Shown here one piece after another: positions 1 to 11,845 of a DNA stretch of 64,000 bases (positions are counted from its first letter, which is position 1; each line of letters starts with the position of its first letter). The translations under genes were made by a program, and so were the position numbers. Below the pieces are notes generated by a model. The model saw only the letters and a program-made list of their open reading frames with translations. It did not search any database and was not told where the DNA came from. Source of the stretch: Blasia pusilla (taxonomy: Eukaryota > Marchantiophyta > Marchantiopsida > Blasiales); contig CM114273.1 of NCBI GenBank assembly GCA_050084515.1, positions 6,138,001 through 6,202,000 on the forward strand. The letters run 5' to 3'.

Positions 1-130
1 AACTTGTCACATTCCTTTGCATGTTGCTTTAACTCCGCTTCCACTTGCTCTATTTTTCCCAGTTCTACCTCTTCCTCCAATCTAGCTTTTCCAATAGTGA
101 TCTGGGGACGCTTTGTAGCCAAATTTTGTT
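1..130 (-). other. Possible coding fragment at the window edge (unknown)
   Basis: Read on the minus strand, the first ~130 bases are open in one frame and give a highly charged stretch rich in Glu, Lys and Gln (ending ...KQHAKECDK at the window edge). The bias is coiled-coil-like and codon use looks protein-like, but the piece is cut by the window edge and no family is recognised. It could be an exon end or a transposon gag-like fragment. Confidence 0.2.
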
Positions 131-540
131 GATTTGATTGACTTGAAGTCATTCGCAATTCAATATGTAACCTTCATTGATAAAAGGAACAAAGCAAGTT
201 TCACTATTAAACATCTGTACATGTCTAACAAAGTCAGACGATCCAAAGAAAAAATCAAGAGAATGCCTAAAGAAATAATCACTATTGACTTCAATACCAA
301 CACTCCCCCTCCAACAGTGGGGTACAAAAAATATTTTTTGATAGTATAGGGAATATTCTCAATCAATTCTCTTCTAATAGAAAACATTTGCCACGATACT
401 CTTATCGACCATACAGAATGTATTCCAATACTAATGACTGATTGCTTGCTCATGGAAATATCGGCATAGTATGTGTTCTTTGAGGTGTTTTCCCTTGTTT
501 GGAGATGGATATCTGACCGCCTAGGCTATCACAGAACATA
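131..540. other. No recognisable feature
   Basis: AT-rich sequence with only short overlapping open frames on both strands and no motif, repeat or splice pattern that I can support. Confidence 0.3.
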
Positions 541-1900
541 CATCTCAAATAGCGTGATTATTCGGGAAACATGTTAGGGAAACATTAGTGTTTGGCAAGA
601 CCTGTTCACTCTAGATCGGCTTGACGCCAATGGTACAAATAGAAGGCATTCTGGAAGTGCAGAAAGTATTGAAGCCGCGGATTTCGAAATCGGGCACAAA
701 TCCTACGATAGGGAACATGTGCACTAAGGCAAAAACTATGGCAATAGTGATTTTGGAATGAATCGTACAATGCAGGTAGCAATCGATAAACCGAAGAACC
801 CGTCACATGTACAAACTGAAAATAGAATGGATTCTAACGATGTTGGAACAAACAGGGCAGCAAATTTCAACAAACGACTTCACATGGTGACATGTGGCAC
901 CTATTACGCTTGGATGATGAATGTATCAATTTAAAGAGAGTTACTCTCAATTCCCTAAAGATAGAGGCATGACCCATCCATTGTAGATCAACCTGACGCC
1001 AATGCTGCAAATAGAAGGCATTCCAAAATTGCGGAATGTATTGGAGCCGCGAATTTCAAAATTGTGCACAAAATCTCTGTGGGATGATAATAGGCGGTAA
1101 CTAATTGACTTGCGCAACGTTTTTGTGTCGGATAACATAGAAATCCTTTCGGTATTGTCTAATGGGATACTCACAAGGCTATGCATTTCAAATTACCTAT
1201 GAACCGGCATGCGAACAAATACATTCGGCAAGAATCACGAAAGCCATTCCATTCACAGGGTTGAGGGAGTGATTATGGAGTGAACCATACGCAGATTGGT
1301 ACTCAATGAACAGAAGAGCCCATCGGATGCTGACCTTGAAAACTTGAAGCATTCTAACGGTGTCATAACAAACTGGGCCGAGATTTCAACAAACGCATAC
1401 CAACGGGAAAATCAGTGATTCAGGGCTTCACAAGGTTTCACATAGTCACTTGGAGCACCTAATACATGTACATAGTAGAACCCATGAGACAATACAGAAA
1501 AAGAAATAGGAAGTGAAGAAATGGGATTTCTAATTGGACCGATGAACTTGCATATTACAAAAGCCAACACCAATGGCCACATCTCTACATAAAATGATGA
1601 CATGCGGCACCTACTACTCTTGGACGACTAAGGAAAGAGTAAAAGAGTTACTCTAAATCCCCTTAAGATACGCACAATCCATCAACCCTAAACTTGGCTT
1701 GCCGCAAATGATGCATATGGAAGGCATTTTGGAAGCGCGGTAAGTTCCGGAACTCCGGATGTCAAAATCAGGCAGGCAATCTCCGTGGGCTCATAACAGG
1801 AGGTACCTAATATACCTACATAATGATTGAACCCATCTATGGGTAGTACGAACCTGTGGGGAGAGATGAACAGATGAATGTTTTCATAAACACGTTCCTC
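541..1900. repeat. Degenerate tandem/dispersed repeat units
   Basis: Three diverged copies of one segment lie at about 616, 985 and 1,690. Each has the pattern GACGCCAATG or a variant, then AGAAGGCATT, a GCGG-rich spot, GAAGCCGCG or a variant, and an ATCTC(C/T)GTGG-like stretch. A second shared block (ACATGTGGCACCTA...AGAGTTACTCT) occurs near 889 and 1,600, giving a period of about 710 bp between two of the copies. Copies are only partly alignable. No coding potential was seen. Confidence 0.6.
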
Positions 1901-2529
1901 CAGACCTCACCTTCACGTTGAGACGGACTAGGGAGCTTCAAAAATCTCTTTGAAGCCAATACAAAGCAATCCCTCAAATACCAATAGAAAATAGGACCAA
2001 AAATGAGGCAGGTTCATTAATACAGAGCCAACATGACCATAAACGAAGCAGATTGAAAAGCCAATACGGAACAATTTCAACCATGAGGACCATGAACGAA
2101 TTGAATACGAACTCCCTCTGAGGGCTCCACAACATCGCTGCCTCTCCAATGCTGGTCCAATGCACCAGCATTGCAACATCACTCACTCACATGGCTTCCC
2201 CTCTGTTCTCTCTGGAATGAGACTTACTCCGTCTTTATAAATGGTACGAATTTGAATTTCAAATCTCACATGGTACGATGCCATGCACTCGCCATCCGCA
2301 TGCCATTTACATGCGTATGAAACCCCATCATCCACATAGTTTTGGATATCCGTCTCCTAGATATCTGGTGCCAATCCTCAAGAGTACCGCCGTCAGAAAA
2401 GTAGAGACCGGGCATTACAATAGATGATTCCGATTCCGAGCAGGCAATATGGGTGAAAGGGACTCGTCACCCAAACACGGTCCACGAGGCATCAATAACT
2501 CCTCTGATCACTCTGACTATCGTGAGGGT
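1901..2529. other. No recognisable feature
   Basis: Mixed-composition DNA downstream of the tandem repeat. Short open frames exist on the minus strand at 1,928-2,186 but overlap each other in different frames and show no recognisable protein. Confidence 0.3.
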
Positions 2530-2560
2530 ATTCTTAACCCTAAACTTTAGGGTTAAGAAT
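2530..2560. repeat. Perfect 31-bp palindrome built on telo-box motifs
   Basis: Two 15-base arms separated by one C form a perfect inverted repeat. Each arm contains a plant telomere-type motif (AACCCTAAA and TTTAGGGTT, head to head). In plants the telo-box is a known promoter motif and binding site for TRB-type factors; whether this copy is functional is unknown. Confidence 0.6.
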
Positions 2561-5138
2561 AGGGTGGAGGAGTGAAAGATATCGGACGGAAAAGACGACC
2601 GGAGCACGTCAACCGCAACTTCTCATGAAAGCGCAATCGCTGAATGTACTAGTGGGAAAGATGTGTTTTCCACTCAACTGCGACGTTCTTTCCATTTCAG
2701 GGATGTAGTCGCTTGGACATAGTAACTAGAAACCACGTAGGATTCTCATAGTTGGAGTGGGAATGGAAGAGCTTAGAGTTGGGTGGAGAGGTTTTCTTTT
2801 TAGGTTTCTTAGGGGGGAAGCCCCTTTTGCTGTTTTGGTGTCGGTTATGGCATTCATACGAGTTTTTCATCACTCGCTTTTTATAGAGTCCTTGTAATAT
2901 CTTTTAGGTTTCAACTCTCAAGACCATTTGTTTAGTGAAATGCATTGCTTTCTTAATGAGGTAGGCATGCACCTTGCAAATATTAATTTGTGGAGTGGTG
3001 ACTAATTTATGGAGCAATGGAAAATGCACTTTAATTTTCCTCCTTCTCTATAATTTTCTGATCATTTTCAAAATGGTGAAAGAAACCAGTATACGGCCAG
3101 GGTTTTGTTTTGGGTTTGGAGAAGCAAGAAGAGGTAATGCGCGCACAACAAACAAGGTTGGCATTGCATATAGCGGGGAGTAACATGGTGTGGAGAGCAC
3201 TAACACGGGGGGAATTAATTAACACTAAGTGAGTTAAAATGTTTTTATTAGGATTACATCTCAATTCCTACCTGACGGTTGAAAAGGCACTTGCAAAAGA
3301 AGAACTTTCATATTGCTTCCTCTACACTCCTAATCGACTCCCCCAAAATGCCACCAAAAGTATGCGTGGCAATATGAGAGACAAAAGCAATTACTACAGC
3401 CTAGTAGTAGGGATGGTAAATAAACCCTTTTAATCTATTGAAAAAATTTTCATTTATTTATGCTCTTTGGATTAGTAATATAGTATACCTAGATATTTGA
3501 TACAAAATACAAAAAAATCCTCTCATTTCAATTTTATTTTTGTGGAGACGGATTTTATTTATTTATGTATTTCCAACCTTGCTAGCTATACACAAAGCCA
3601 TGGTTCTCTATGGATCTTTGTTTAGAGTTTGGTGTTTAGACGGTTGGTGGATATGCTTGACCCGTCTAGCCATATTACCAAACTTAGACCATATTGGATA
3701 CATTGCATTCTCAAAAGCTCATGCAAAGTTGTAATATTATCTATATCATTCACATTATATATAGCACTTCGGTAGTAACAAAATATCTTTTTATAATATT
3801 TGGATAAAAACATTATTTTTTTGTGGCAAAGAAGTTAACATAAAATGAAATTATAATACCTTATGCATGAATCATGAAGACAAGGGTTAATCTAAAGAGT
3901 GCATGTATGTCTAAGGAATTAGATTAACAACCTCAATTTGGTATATGTGGTATTACTTATCGTGGTAAGGGGCCCAAACATGAAGGACTGAGAGAGTTGC
4001 AACATTAGCAAGTATGAGAGATATGGTTTGATTCACTATTGTGGACAAAATTCCATCTTGGAATTCTTCTTTGTCAATCCCTTTTGATACCCTCAATTCA
4101 TCATTCAATCCCATACATGGGATATTGAGAGCAAATGTAGATCAACTCGACAAGGAAAATACATCCTTGAATTTAAAAACAAAGGGAAGAAATTTCTAGT
4201 AGCGAGAATTTAGAAGTGGAGTTACTCTCCACGAAAGGTTGTCTATTGGAACAAACCATCAATTATTCTCACTCTTTAATTTGTTTTCTATTGAAGTGTC
4301 TATGATTGATACTAACCATCACTCATGTTGACCATATGCAACCCCCTACAAAACACCTGAATTTAAAGCATGGCTAGCGAAATTAGAAATATGGTATAAT
4401 AGTTTCATATCTTTCAAGGATTAGATTTCATTGATTAGATGCTGTTAACATATAATCAAATATGTGTCATAGTAGCCGGTTGACTCAATTACATTATCCT
4501 TCCTCCTTTCTCGTTATTGAATAATTATACCTTGACTCACTTCTTTTTTTGTAAGAAAATATTTTTAGGCTAAATGTAAAGGTGGAGAATGAGGAGTTGT
4601 GGGGGCACTAAGTACATTATTCATTGATTTCTCATTTTTTTTATTAGTTTGGGAGTATAGCCTCCATCTATATGACTCAAAAATCCAAATCAAATTGGCA
4701 AGTTGTTTGTAAGTAAACTATGAGTGTTTTGTGAGTATATCACGATTATTTCTTGGGACTCACAAACATGATGAAAGCCCATTTTCTTGATTATTTAACT
4801 CAATTTCAATAAATATTTTTCAATTATCGTCTTCCTCCCTCTCTTTTATTGCCTATAATCTCTATTTGCTCGTGCTCTTAGCATTTATCACAATTGCAAT
4901 TATAGTTATCATGCCTCATGCAAAGAGGTTGGATTGGATAGCCAACACCTCACTGTTTGGCTTTTGGACCAAGAACATAAATAATGGATCATGGACCTTT
5001 TTATCCCCTTGTTGGAGACATCATACATTATGAGATTGATGGAAAAACTTAAGATGCCTCTAGGAAATTTTTGATATGTTTATGCATGAAGTGTCAATCT
5101 TAAAGGTAGTTCCCTATTCATGTGGTGGAATAACATAT
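2561..5138. other. AT-rich intergenic DNA, nothing recognised
   Basis: About 2.6 kb of AT-rich sequence. Open frames such as 3,031-3,264 on the minus strand are short and overlap open frames on the other strand. I could not recognise a gene, RNA or mobile-element end here. Confidence 0.3.
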
Positions 5139-5146
5139 AGTTGCAT

Positions 5147-5432
5147 CAGGGTTGCACACAGAAAAAGTTTGTATCCGCGAACATATCCATGTCCGTACAG
5201 GCTCAAGTACCCAAGCCCGTCTATTGCTTAGGCCCGGCCAATGCTCAGACGAGGGCCCTGCCCGAGCATGGCTATGGGCCTGCCGCGGGCTGGTTCATGC
5301 TACGTGCGCGCCACAACTCGGGTGCGGGCATGGCAAGCCTAGGCCTATGCAACGGGCTTCGGCAGGGTCAAGGGCGCACTCGGATGCATGGTGCGGGTAC
5401 CCGAGCGGCTTTTCTATTTCCTTGCAACCTTG
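5147..5432. mobile_element. GC-rich hAT-like MITE with 8-bp target duplication
   Basis: The ends are CAGGGTTGCAC... and ...TTGCAACCTTG, inverted copies of each other. They are flanked by AGTTGCAT (5,139-5,146) and AGTTGGAT (5,433-5,440), an 8-bp target-site duplication with one mismatch. An 8-bp TSD with CA(A/G)GG-type ends fits the hAT superfamily. The interior is much richer in GC than its surroundings and carries GGACATATCC-like subterminal motifs shared with the copies at 10,963, 26,292, 45,252 and 59,123. The 113- and 93-aa open frames inside it are not genes. It is non-autonomous, with no transposase. Confidence 0.75.
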
Positions 5433-5440
5433 AGTTGGAT

Positions 5441-6714
5441 ATGGTTTTTTGGATCTTGATTTCTTGCATCCAATATAGGTAAGTATTTTTTTTAAAGTTT
5501 CCACCTAATTCTTCCTGCTTTTAAATGGTGAGATTTTTTTCAATAGATTAATATATGAATGAACAAGTAAGTAAAGCTCTCAAGGTAAAGCTACTACATC
5601 CACTACTTGACGTTGACATTGTTGTGTCAATAGATATTTGGAATTATTCCTCTAAGCCAAGTCAACTACCGAGGGAGTCTTCTCCATAATGTTTGTATAT
5701 TGAAATAGTGGACGAATTGGGTGAAAATGAAGTTCTCATTTTTACTGTTCCAAACTCATAACCTAATGATATACGTTGGCATGGATGGTTCAAAATTTTC
5801 CTCTATTGAAGAATTGTTAATGATTAGAATTCCTGAGACACCCAATTATTGCCTACATCACCTAACCATAGACCTAGATTGATTGGTGAAGCTAATAACA
5901 TGTATTTATAAATAGGTTTAGTCATTTGGATACTCCCCTTTCTCATTCTTGCCTTAGTAAGATATCTTCCATGAAAAAAGGGGCAAGATCAATTTGAGCA
6001 TTCTCAAGAATTCATCATTCATCCATGAATTTCTTGCATTGTCAAAAGTAAGTTCACAAGTTATATTGATGGTGTCCTTGATTTTGTGGGTTCAACCTTT
6101 GACTAATGAAGAAATTCTCTACTTCTTACACTTGGAGATGTTTCGCTCTTAGGTATGTTTGGATGCCCATGCCATTTGTATTGTCTAAAAAAGGCTAATT
6201 TATTGTTCTTGGTCAAGACATGTATAGGTTGTCTTTACGCATGGCACCCGATGGACAATAAAGTAGGCTTTTTTTGTAAATACAAATGCCAATAACATGC
6301 TTTACATGTTCCCATCATATAACAACCTTTGATAGTAATTGGGTTTAAGCACATGTTGCATTTTTGGCCAATTTTAATTTCCAATATGAGGATCCCGGCC
6401 TCCTTCTTATGTGACAATAGCCCTCAACCAATTGGTTATTTCTAGATCTTGAATGCAATAATTAGAAGATGTTAGTGCTGACATTATGGAAGCATATGTG
6501 GTGGCATTTGGATCCATTGCATTATCCCATGCAGTGTGAAGAGAAGGTGATCATAATTGCTTGATAAGTTCAAATATAATTATATCAACCTCTTCCATGA
6601 TATGACCCTCACATAGAGTTGTCTCTAGTGTTATTTCTCCCATGTTTTCCCTAGCTCTCCATTGCAAAAACTCATTCATTTCTTGTTACGTCCTAGCCAT
6701 GATGGATTCAAAAT

Positions 6715-6718
<4 letters not shown>
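5441..6718. other. No recognisable feature
   Basis: AT-rich DNA with scattered short open frames (for example 6,235-6,417 minus) and no motif I can name. Confidence 0.3.

Positions 6719-6780
<62 letters not shown>
6719..6780. repeat. (CT)n microsatellite
   Basis: An uninterrupted run of about 31 CT dinucleotides, giving a spurious Ser-Leu repeat frame on the plus strand. Ordinary simple-sequence repeat. Confidence 0.98.
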
Positions 6781-6786
<6 letters not shown>

Positions 6787-7342
6787 TGATGCTCAATACA
6801 ATGTTTTTCCTTCAATTTATTGAATTTTTATGTTAATTTCTCTAAATTGGATAGAAAAAAAAATCATTCCTATAAAATTGGATAAGAGAACGGTCATCCT
6901 CACGACAGGTTTGGGGACACTTATGGCAACCTACGTGGCAATTAGATTTTTTTTTATCATTTTTTAAACTTACTCCATGATTTGGCCTAGATTATTCAAA
7001 ATGCCTCTCACATTGTCTAATGGTTGTTTTCTTATCTGGTATCATCCTTGGAAGACACCCAATTAATATCTTTGTGGGTAATATGATGAGTAATTTAAAT
7101 CCAAACTTGCAAGTAAGTCTATAGGGCCTTGTATGTTTATCTTAGTGGATTGTGGAATGTTTTGTTATGTGGTTTTGCTCATTCTTTGTTGCTTGTCCCT
7201 AAGGTGTTCAAGATGTGAATCCCCCCTTTTCTATAGTACTAAATAAATCTTATCCTATCAAAAAGAAAATGACAGACCAAGACATTTTGATTGAGGCTCA
7301 TGGAAAAGATTCCTCTTCTACTTGCGGTTTCTTGTCTCCTCT
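6781..7342. other. No recognisable feature
   Basis: AT-rich DNA; nothing supportable on either strand. Confidence 0.3.
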
Positions 7343-9274
7343 TCAAGAATGATCCTCCACATCTTTAGAGTGGACATCCATACTCTTGATCAACTCTAAA
7401 ATTGTGACCTTCACGAATATCTTGCTCTTTAATGTCCCCTTCTTATTTTTTGGAATTTCCTCAATTATTTTTGTTAAATAAGACCTATTCCCTCTTTTAC
7501 TCGATATCCCTAACTTTTTGGCCAGTTTACCATGTGCATGATTCAAGTGCTTGATCAATGCCTTCTTGGGCTTCCCTTACTCAACATCCTTGTCGATGTT
7601 TAAGTAGGTGTGATTTCCATATTTTTTGAATGATGATCGATTAATATCACCTTCTTCTTGTTAACCTTGATAGACGTGAGGTATTTTTTACCTCATTCTT
7701 TTTTCCATTTCCTTCTTTGTCAAGAGGACTCCTATCTTCTTGAGTTGGCAAGCCCATCTTCAACTTATCTTATAGCTAAAACCAAAAGCTCAAGTTTGTT
7801 AAAATCTATAAATAGAACACATTAACCTCTTCAAATTCAAAGATTCCAATTGCTCCGATATAAAATGATGGCACATCAAATATGCATGCATCATATATCC
7901 AAAATCATTAAGAATGATTCAAAATAATTTTTTTACAAATTCCAATCGAATTTATTTTATATATTTTCTATGAAGGTCATAGAATCCTAAATCACATTTA
8001 TGGCAGTGCTATCATGATATAAGAAATCCCATGGTCATAAATTCAATGAGTATGGTCTTTGTACAAATACACTTGCATTTATTCTCAAATAAGCAATAAG
8101 ATATTCTAGACTTTTTTTTATAAGAGTGCTTTGGAGCTAGTATCAATTTTCTTTTCCTATCCAAATAAGTCTATCTAACAATTACATAGTCATTGTTGAT
8201 ACAACAATTGTATAACACATTATTCAATCTCTCCACAATTTTTCTTATGATATAGAAATCTATGGCTATGCTAAAAGTTTTATGTTATGGATATGTCAAC
8301 TTTGAAGTTGTGTATTGGACATGGTTTTTTTTTTTTTAAATATGGAACTTTCATTTATGAGATAAGGCTAAGCATTCATCATCCCACAAGGCATTTCCCC
8401 AATATCCAAGCATCACGTAAGGTTTTTTCAAATCCAAAATGAATGAAAAAATTTCTAGGGTTAAGATTTTTATGGAAAACTCTATGCTTGTGGACAATCT
8501 TCATGGTACTAAGAAAGGAGATTGCAAGTTGGATGACATTTGAAGGCATTTTATGACATTTTTTCAATTCATCTACAACTCGTTTAATGTCTCCCCTTTG
8601 TTCTTGAAGGTATGCAATCTAGTATGTAAATCTTGAAACTAATTCTGAAATCAAGGTGCCCACCATTCGGATATAGATAGATGGCATGCATAGGATCCTT
8701 CTCCAACCTTCCTAACATTGAAACAATTTCTTGATGTAACATGTATAAAAGCAAACATCTTCTCCTCTATCTTTACTTATTTTGAATGTAACTAAGATGT
8801 TTCCTAGAACACATTCATCATGATCAATGTAGTAGTAAATATCTTCACTAAATCTATGGGTCTAACTAATTTTACAACAATTCATAAATTGTACCATGTA
8901 AACTTAATCCCAAAGTGTCTTTTGCTAAGAATTCACATAATCTTGCATGAAACTATCATTGTTCTCCCCATGGTAGTGCTACCTTCTTTAAAACGGTGTT
9001 GAAAATTATTTAACTCTACACATAATCTTTCTAGTAGAGTGCTCTCTACAACTTCAATCATGAACTTATCCTTTTTGAATGTCTTCAGGTCTTGATATAC
9101 TCTCATGCACCAAGTTGCCACTTTGTTGATCACAAACAATTCTAACCTCTCAACCTCTTTGGCATAGACTTCATGGTTCCTTTGTAACTTTCCTACACAC
9201 TCTTTGCAATTCAAGTGAAAAGATGAATGTGGAATAACCTTAGAAATAAACAACCATCTTTTCTTAAAGGGCAT
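7343..9274 (-). pseudogene. Decayed protein-kinase-like remnant
   Basis: Three minus-strand open stretches (9,274-8,933, 8,567-8,379 and 7,558-7,343) lie in one direction. The first is a charged, helical 113-aa segment (...HEVYAKEVERLELFV...). The second holds a sequence resembling a kinase catalytic loop: VFHKNLNPRN looks like the H-x-D/N-L-x-P-x-N signature of plant Ser/Thr kinases, preceded by a helix-E-like stretch (IQLAISFLSTM). The catalytic Asp position is Asn or otherwise changed and stop codons separate the pieces. I infer a dead kinase gene, perhaps of the bryophyte/lycophyte type with an HGDLNPSN loop. The third segment is unrecognised. The assignment rests on one motif and is weak. 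Confidence 0.3.
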
Positions 9275-10319
9275 CTCAAAAAACTAATCTAACTATGCTT
9301 CTCTAACTATTCTATTTAAGTTATTCTTTGATTTTGACTTTCCATCCCTTAGCAATAGTAGCCCTCTCAATTAGATTATCCTTCACACCAAAGGATTCAT
9401 CCCATTGTACATATCATGCAGAGGAAAATTATATTCCAACTAATGATACAAAAGTGGGATAAAGAAGTAAGAGATATTCTACACATGAAATGAAAGATAA
9501 ATGTGATCGGAGGTCAAAATTCCTAGTTGAAATTGGAAAGTATGAGAAAAAGATAAGTTCGATGCTATCAAACTAGTAGAAAAAATTGGACATGAAATAT
9601 CCATATAGTATATATGAATGGCTAATAGTTAAAAGACATGAATGCAAAAGTTGGAGACACCAAGTGGTAGAGCCACAAGGGAGCCCCCATTTTGTGGGGG
9701 GGATTAAGTTTGTCTTATGGACGAACATAAGTGTGCAAGCATGAACTTTTTCCATGTGCAACTTTGGGGTATACCCGCAGCAAAAAGATTTTGGGAATTC
9801 ATTCTCTCATTGTTAAACGCGCTTCCTTCAAATTTCGTATTTCTTTTGGGAAAAAAAAGAAACAAGGCCAAAAAATACGAAGAAGAGTCAAATGACATAC
9901 ACATAGCAAGGGATGTGTATGGTCCCATTATGATCGCCATATGCAACCCTAAACCCTCATGTTGGAGACCTTTCTAGTGCAAAATCATTGGTATAACTCG
10001 ACTCCATGATTTATTATGATGCCTCATTTTATGACTGTATGGATGATGATAATGATATATTATATTATATAGCATTGTGTACATATGTGCCCGTGAAAAC
10101 ACTCAAATTTCCTTTAAAAAAAATCACCTTAAAGACCTAAATTGAAATCTTCTACCACATGAGCTTCGACTCAAATCTATTTCAAATCGCCCCAAATTGA
10201 AAATTATGCCTCCTCTTGCCTCTCTTATCTCATCCTACATTAATGATTTCAATGAACGATCTCTTATCAATCTCATGCCTAGTAGAACATTCCTAAACTT
10301 ATGGAATACAACTCTTAAA
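9275..10319. other. AT-rich DNA with one hAT-MITE right end
   Basis: Mostly featureless. Around 9,700-9,765 the sequence (TATGGACGAACATAAG ... CCATGTGCAACTTTG) matches the right-hand end of the GC-rich hAT-like MITE family. I see no matching left end, so this is probably a truncated copy. Confidence 0.4.
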
Positions 10320-10452
10320 TAGACACATCACAATGGAGAAAAATAATTAATAAGAGAATAAGTTGGGTTGGTCCCCTTGTTAATTAAAGAGGATGTGTAT
10401 AAGAAACCCTTACTCTAACCCTAGGTCTAACCATTATCTCTAATTAAGCTAA
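10320..10452. repeat. Fragment of a dispersed repeat also found at 12.12-12.28 kb
   Basis: The series CACAATGGAGAAAAA, AGAGAATAAGTTGGGTTGGT, CCCCTTGTTAATTAAAG and AACCCTTACTCTAACCC matches, with divergence, the stretch beginning near 12,120 (ACCATGGAGAACGAAA, GAGAATGAGTGGAGGCTGGT, CCCCTCCTCAATTATA, AACCCTAACCCC). It stops exactly where a Helitron 3' terminus begins at 10,453. Confidence 0.45.
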
Positions 10453-10480
10453 CTAGCACAATGCCCGTGCTATGCACGGA
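10453..10480 (-). mobile_element. Helitron 3' terminus (minus orientation)
   Basis: On the minus strand the sequence reads CCGTGC-ATA-GCACGG hairpin, then GCATTGTGCTAG, followed by T. This is the canonical Helitron 3' end: a short hairpin about 10 nt before CTRR, with a T of the host A/T target after it. The matching 5' end is not certain; a TCTATAC-like stretch near 10,547 is preceded by T rather than A. Confidence 0.6.
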
Positions 10481-10962
10481 TGAATATTTCTTGGCATCTG
10501 TTACCTCTGCGACTGGTCTAGTGTGGTGAGGGAAAACACAAGTATAGGGTATAGAATATGTGCAATAACCTTTATATTTATCTCCAACACTCCCAAACCA
10601 TTTGGGTAAATAACGTGACCCAAATACTCAATCTCCTCAAAGTAGAACTTGCACTTCCTTAATTAAGTGGGGCCTCAATCTCTAAAATCCAATAGCTAGA
10701 TTAAGCCTTGTATGCTCTTCCACCGTTGCACTAAAGGCTATGATGTCATCATTGCATAGTCTACTAGTTGATAGGCCAATAATCACCAATACATCTTCCG
10801 ATCCGTCAAATTCCCCTATGCACATTTCTTTTTATGCAAAACTATAGCATAACCATAATTTCCACTTAGGGAATGGGCGTCCCTCCAAGAGGTCCTCCTT
10901 CTTGATTCTGAGTTTTTTTCCCCATAGATTGCATATTGGATTCTTAACATCCACTTCTTAGC

Positions 10963-11845
10963 TATGGTTGCACAAAAACGGATTTGTCCAAACAAGTGCG
11001 GACATTCCATCTCGCACCCGATCCTACACCCATTCTCGCACCATGGCACGTGTCCCTACCGCAACCCCCCTTGCGTTCGACCTGTGCCCAACCCGCCCCC
11101 AACCTAGGTCTGGCCCGCGGCCCTTCTGGGCCCGGCATGCACCCCTCCTATGCGGGCCATACAAGGGCCCGCACAAACCACTCTATCCGCATGGGCTAGA
11201 CACTAGCCAAAAAGAAAATTAAAATTAATAAAAAAATAAAAATTCAAAAAAAATCTGGTCCACGCATGCTAGGTGCGGGCTACAGCCCGCACCCCTCCCA
11301 CAAATGCCCAACGCATGCAAGGGTCGTAGAAAGGATGCGGGTCAAGATTGGGTGAAGTGCGGGATCGAGTGCGGGCAGGGCGGATCTGGGTGCAAGGTTG
11401 CACATGGACAAAGTCCGTGTTTGTGGACATATCCATATCCGTGGACTTATGTTCGTCTCTAGGAGGGACATGTCCACGGACACACCGCTCAGGTACCTGT
11501 GGCCCGCATGCGAGCCCATAGCGAGCATGCGGGTTGGCAGAGCCTACACTAGTTTTGTGGCCTGCGGCCAAGCTCGTGCTGGACCCTATTGGGCTTAAAA
11601 ACCGGTACGAGCTCGGCTAGCCTGGGTGCTTGCTACACGCTCATGGGCTTGGATGCGAGTTGCAGATACTCGGATGGCATGTCCGTAGACATGTCCGTCC
11701 CATGGACAATTTTTTCCGTTATCGTGCAACCTTTCCCGTGTGCAAGATGCGGGTGGGACGGTCGGGCCCGCACAGACATGTCTGAACATAAGTCCATGGA
11801 TATGAACAAGTCCACGAAAGCAGAATTTTTCCATGTGCAAACTTG
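10963..11845. mobile_element. GC-rich hAT-like MITE (outer, hosts a nested copy)
   Basis: Ends TATGGTTGCAC... and ...GTGCAAACTTG are flanked by TTCTTAGC and TTCTTAAT (6 of 8 bases match), which fits a decayed 8-bp hAT target duplication. The insertion splits the LTR-like repeat copy 1. The interior is rich in CCCGC/GCGGG, in contrast with the AT-rich host DNA, and holds several GGACATGTCC/GGACATATCC-type palindromes. Open frames within it on both strands (about 60-100 aa) are by-products of GC-richness, not genes. Confidence 0.7.
11393..11734. mobile_element. hAT-like MITE nested inside the 10,963-11,845 copy
   Basis: A second pair of family ends, CAAGGTTGCACATGG... and ...CGTGCAACCTTT, lies inside the larger element. 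Flanks TCTGGGTG and CCCGTGTG match at 5 of 8 positions, so the duplication is weak. The shared subterminal run GACAAAGTCCGTG and repeated GGACATATCC/GGACTTATG motifs place it in the same family. Confidence 0.55.

Noticed and set aside
2530-2560. Interstitial telomere
   Set aside because: Only one motif in each direction; no tandem TTTAGGG array.
6642-6836. Ser-Leu repeat protein
   Set aside because: Produced by translation of the (CT)n microsatellite.
11269-11571. 100-aa and neighbouring open frames in the GC-rich block
   Set aside because: They lie within hAT-like MITEs, overlap on both strands and result from high GC lowering stop frequency.
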